A stretch of 38,870 nucleotides of DNA from Candidatus Nanopelagicales bacterium (lineage in GTDB: Bacteria > Actinomycetota > Actinomycetes > S36-B12): assembly GCA_018609125.1 (NCBI GenBank), contig JABAYF010000029.1:1-38870 (forward strand), written 5' to 3'. The position numbers and the translations under genes are program-made. This document shows positions 38,870 through 38,870 of this stretch, one piece after another; position 1 is the stretch's first letter, and each line of letters opens with the position of its first letter. Under the pieces are notes generated by a model that was not told the DNA's origin, made no database searches, and saw only the letters and a list, made by a program, of their open reading frames with translations.

Positions 38870-38870
38870 C

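Overview
The window looks like chromosomal housekeeping DNA from a moderately GC-rich actinobacterium (Actinomycetota). The evidence is gene content and order: sucC-sucD-PerM-like(DUF6350)-RDD-purN-purH, folD-DUF3017-mdh, and guaB-guaB3 near guaA with a ChoD-like GMC oxidoreductase. All of these are arrangements known from Mycobacterium and/or Streptomyces relatives. Frequent GTG starts, TANNNT -10 boxes set directly before start codons, and a PIG-L (mycothiol-type) deacetylase fit the same assignment. I cannot name the genus. I saw no tRNA, rRNA, CRISPR array, insertion sequence, prophage or attachment site. Coding density is very high and the only gene-free stretch over 300 bases is 26942-27268.

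Layout. 1-2181 (+): end of sdhA, sdhB, and a membrane-anchored D-Ala-D-Ala carboxypeptidase. 2178-9203 (-): trpS, a CorC/HlyC-type CBS protein, a succinate-semialdehyde-type aldehyde dehydrogenase, an exonuclease III-family protein, icd and mdh. 9332-17723 (-): a long run read as sucC, sucD, PerM-like, RDD protein, purN, purH, YdcZ-type transporter, folD, DUF3017. 17828-19238: a B12-binding mutase small subunit (-) and a divergent alpha/beta hydrolase (+). 19205-23628 (-): a UvrD/PcrA helicase and a large secreted M15-type peptidase with beta-domain repeats. 23785-24522 (+): a PIG-L deacetylase. 24541-26941 (-): a four-helix membrane protein, guaA and a polyproline DUF4190 protein. 27269-31031 (+): coxS-coxL-coxM, a form II carbon-monoxide-dehydrogenase-like molybdenum hydroxylase. 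31055-38800 (-): guaB, guaB3, glpD, an aldehyde dehydrogenase and a ChoD-like GMC oxidoreductase, the last three joined by ATGA overlaps.

How the genes work together. Much of the oxidative TCA cycle is here (succinate dehydrogenase, isocitrate dehydrogenase, malate dehydrogenase, succinyl-CoA synthetase), with a succinate-semialdehyde dehydrogenase that could feed succinate around the 2-oxoglutarate/succinyl-CoA step. Purine synthesis is the second theme: purN and purH use 10-formyl-THF, which folD helps supply, and guaB and guaA convert IMP to GMP. The right end holds a redox island: a form II CODH-like enzyme converging on a coupled GlpD/aldehyde dehydrogenase/GMC operon whose substrates cannot be read from sequence.

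The points most worth a second look are the form II cox cluster with no maturation genes, the glpD-ALDH-GMC operon with an Fe-S-type cysteine motif in the GMC enzyme, the GuaB3 paralogue whose catalytic cysteine is histidine, the repeated TANNNT(6-8 nt)start-codon pattern that points to leaderless mRNAs, and a perfect 14-bp palindrome upstream of mdh. I found no clear evidence of a wholly new defence or mobile system.
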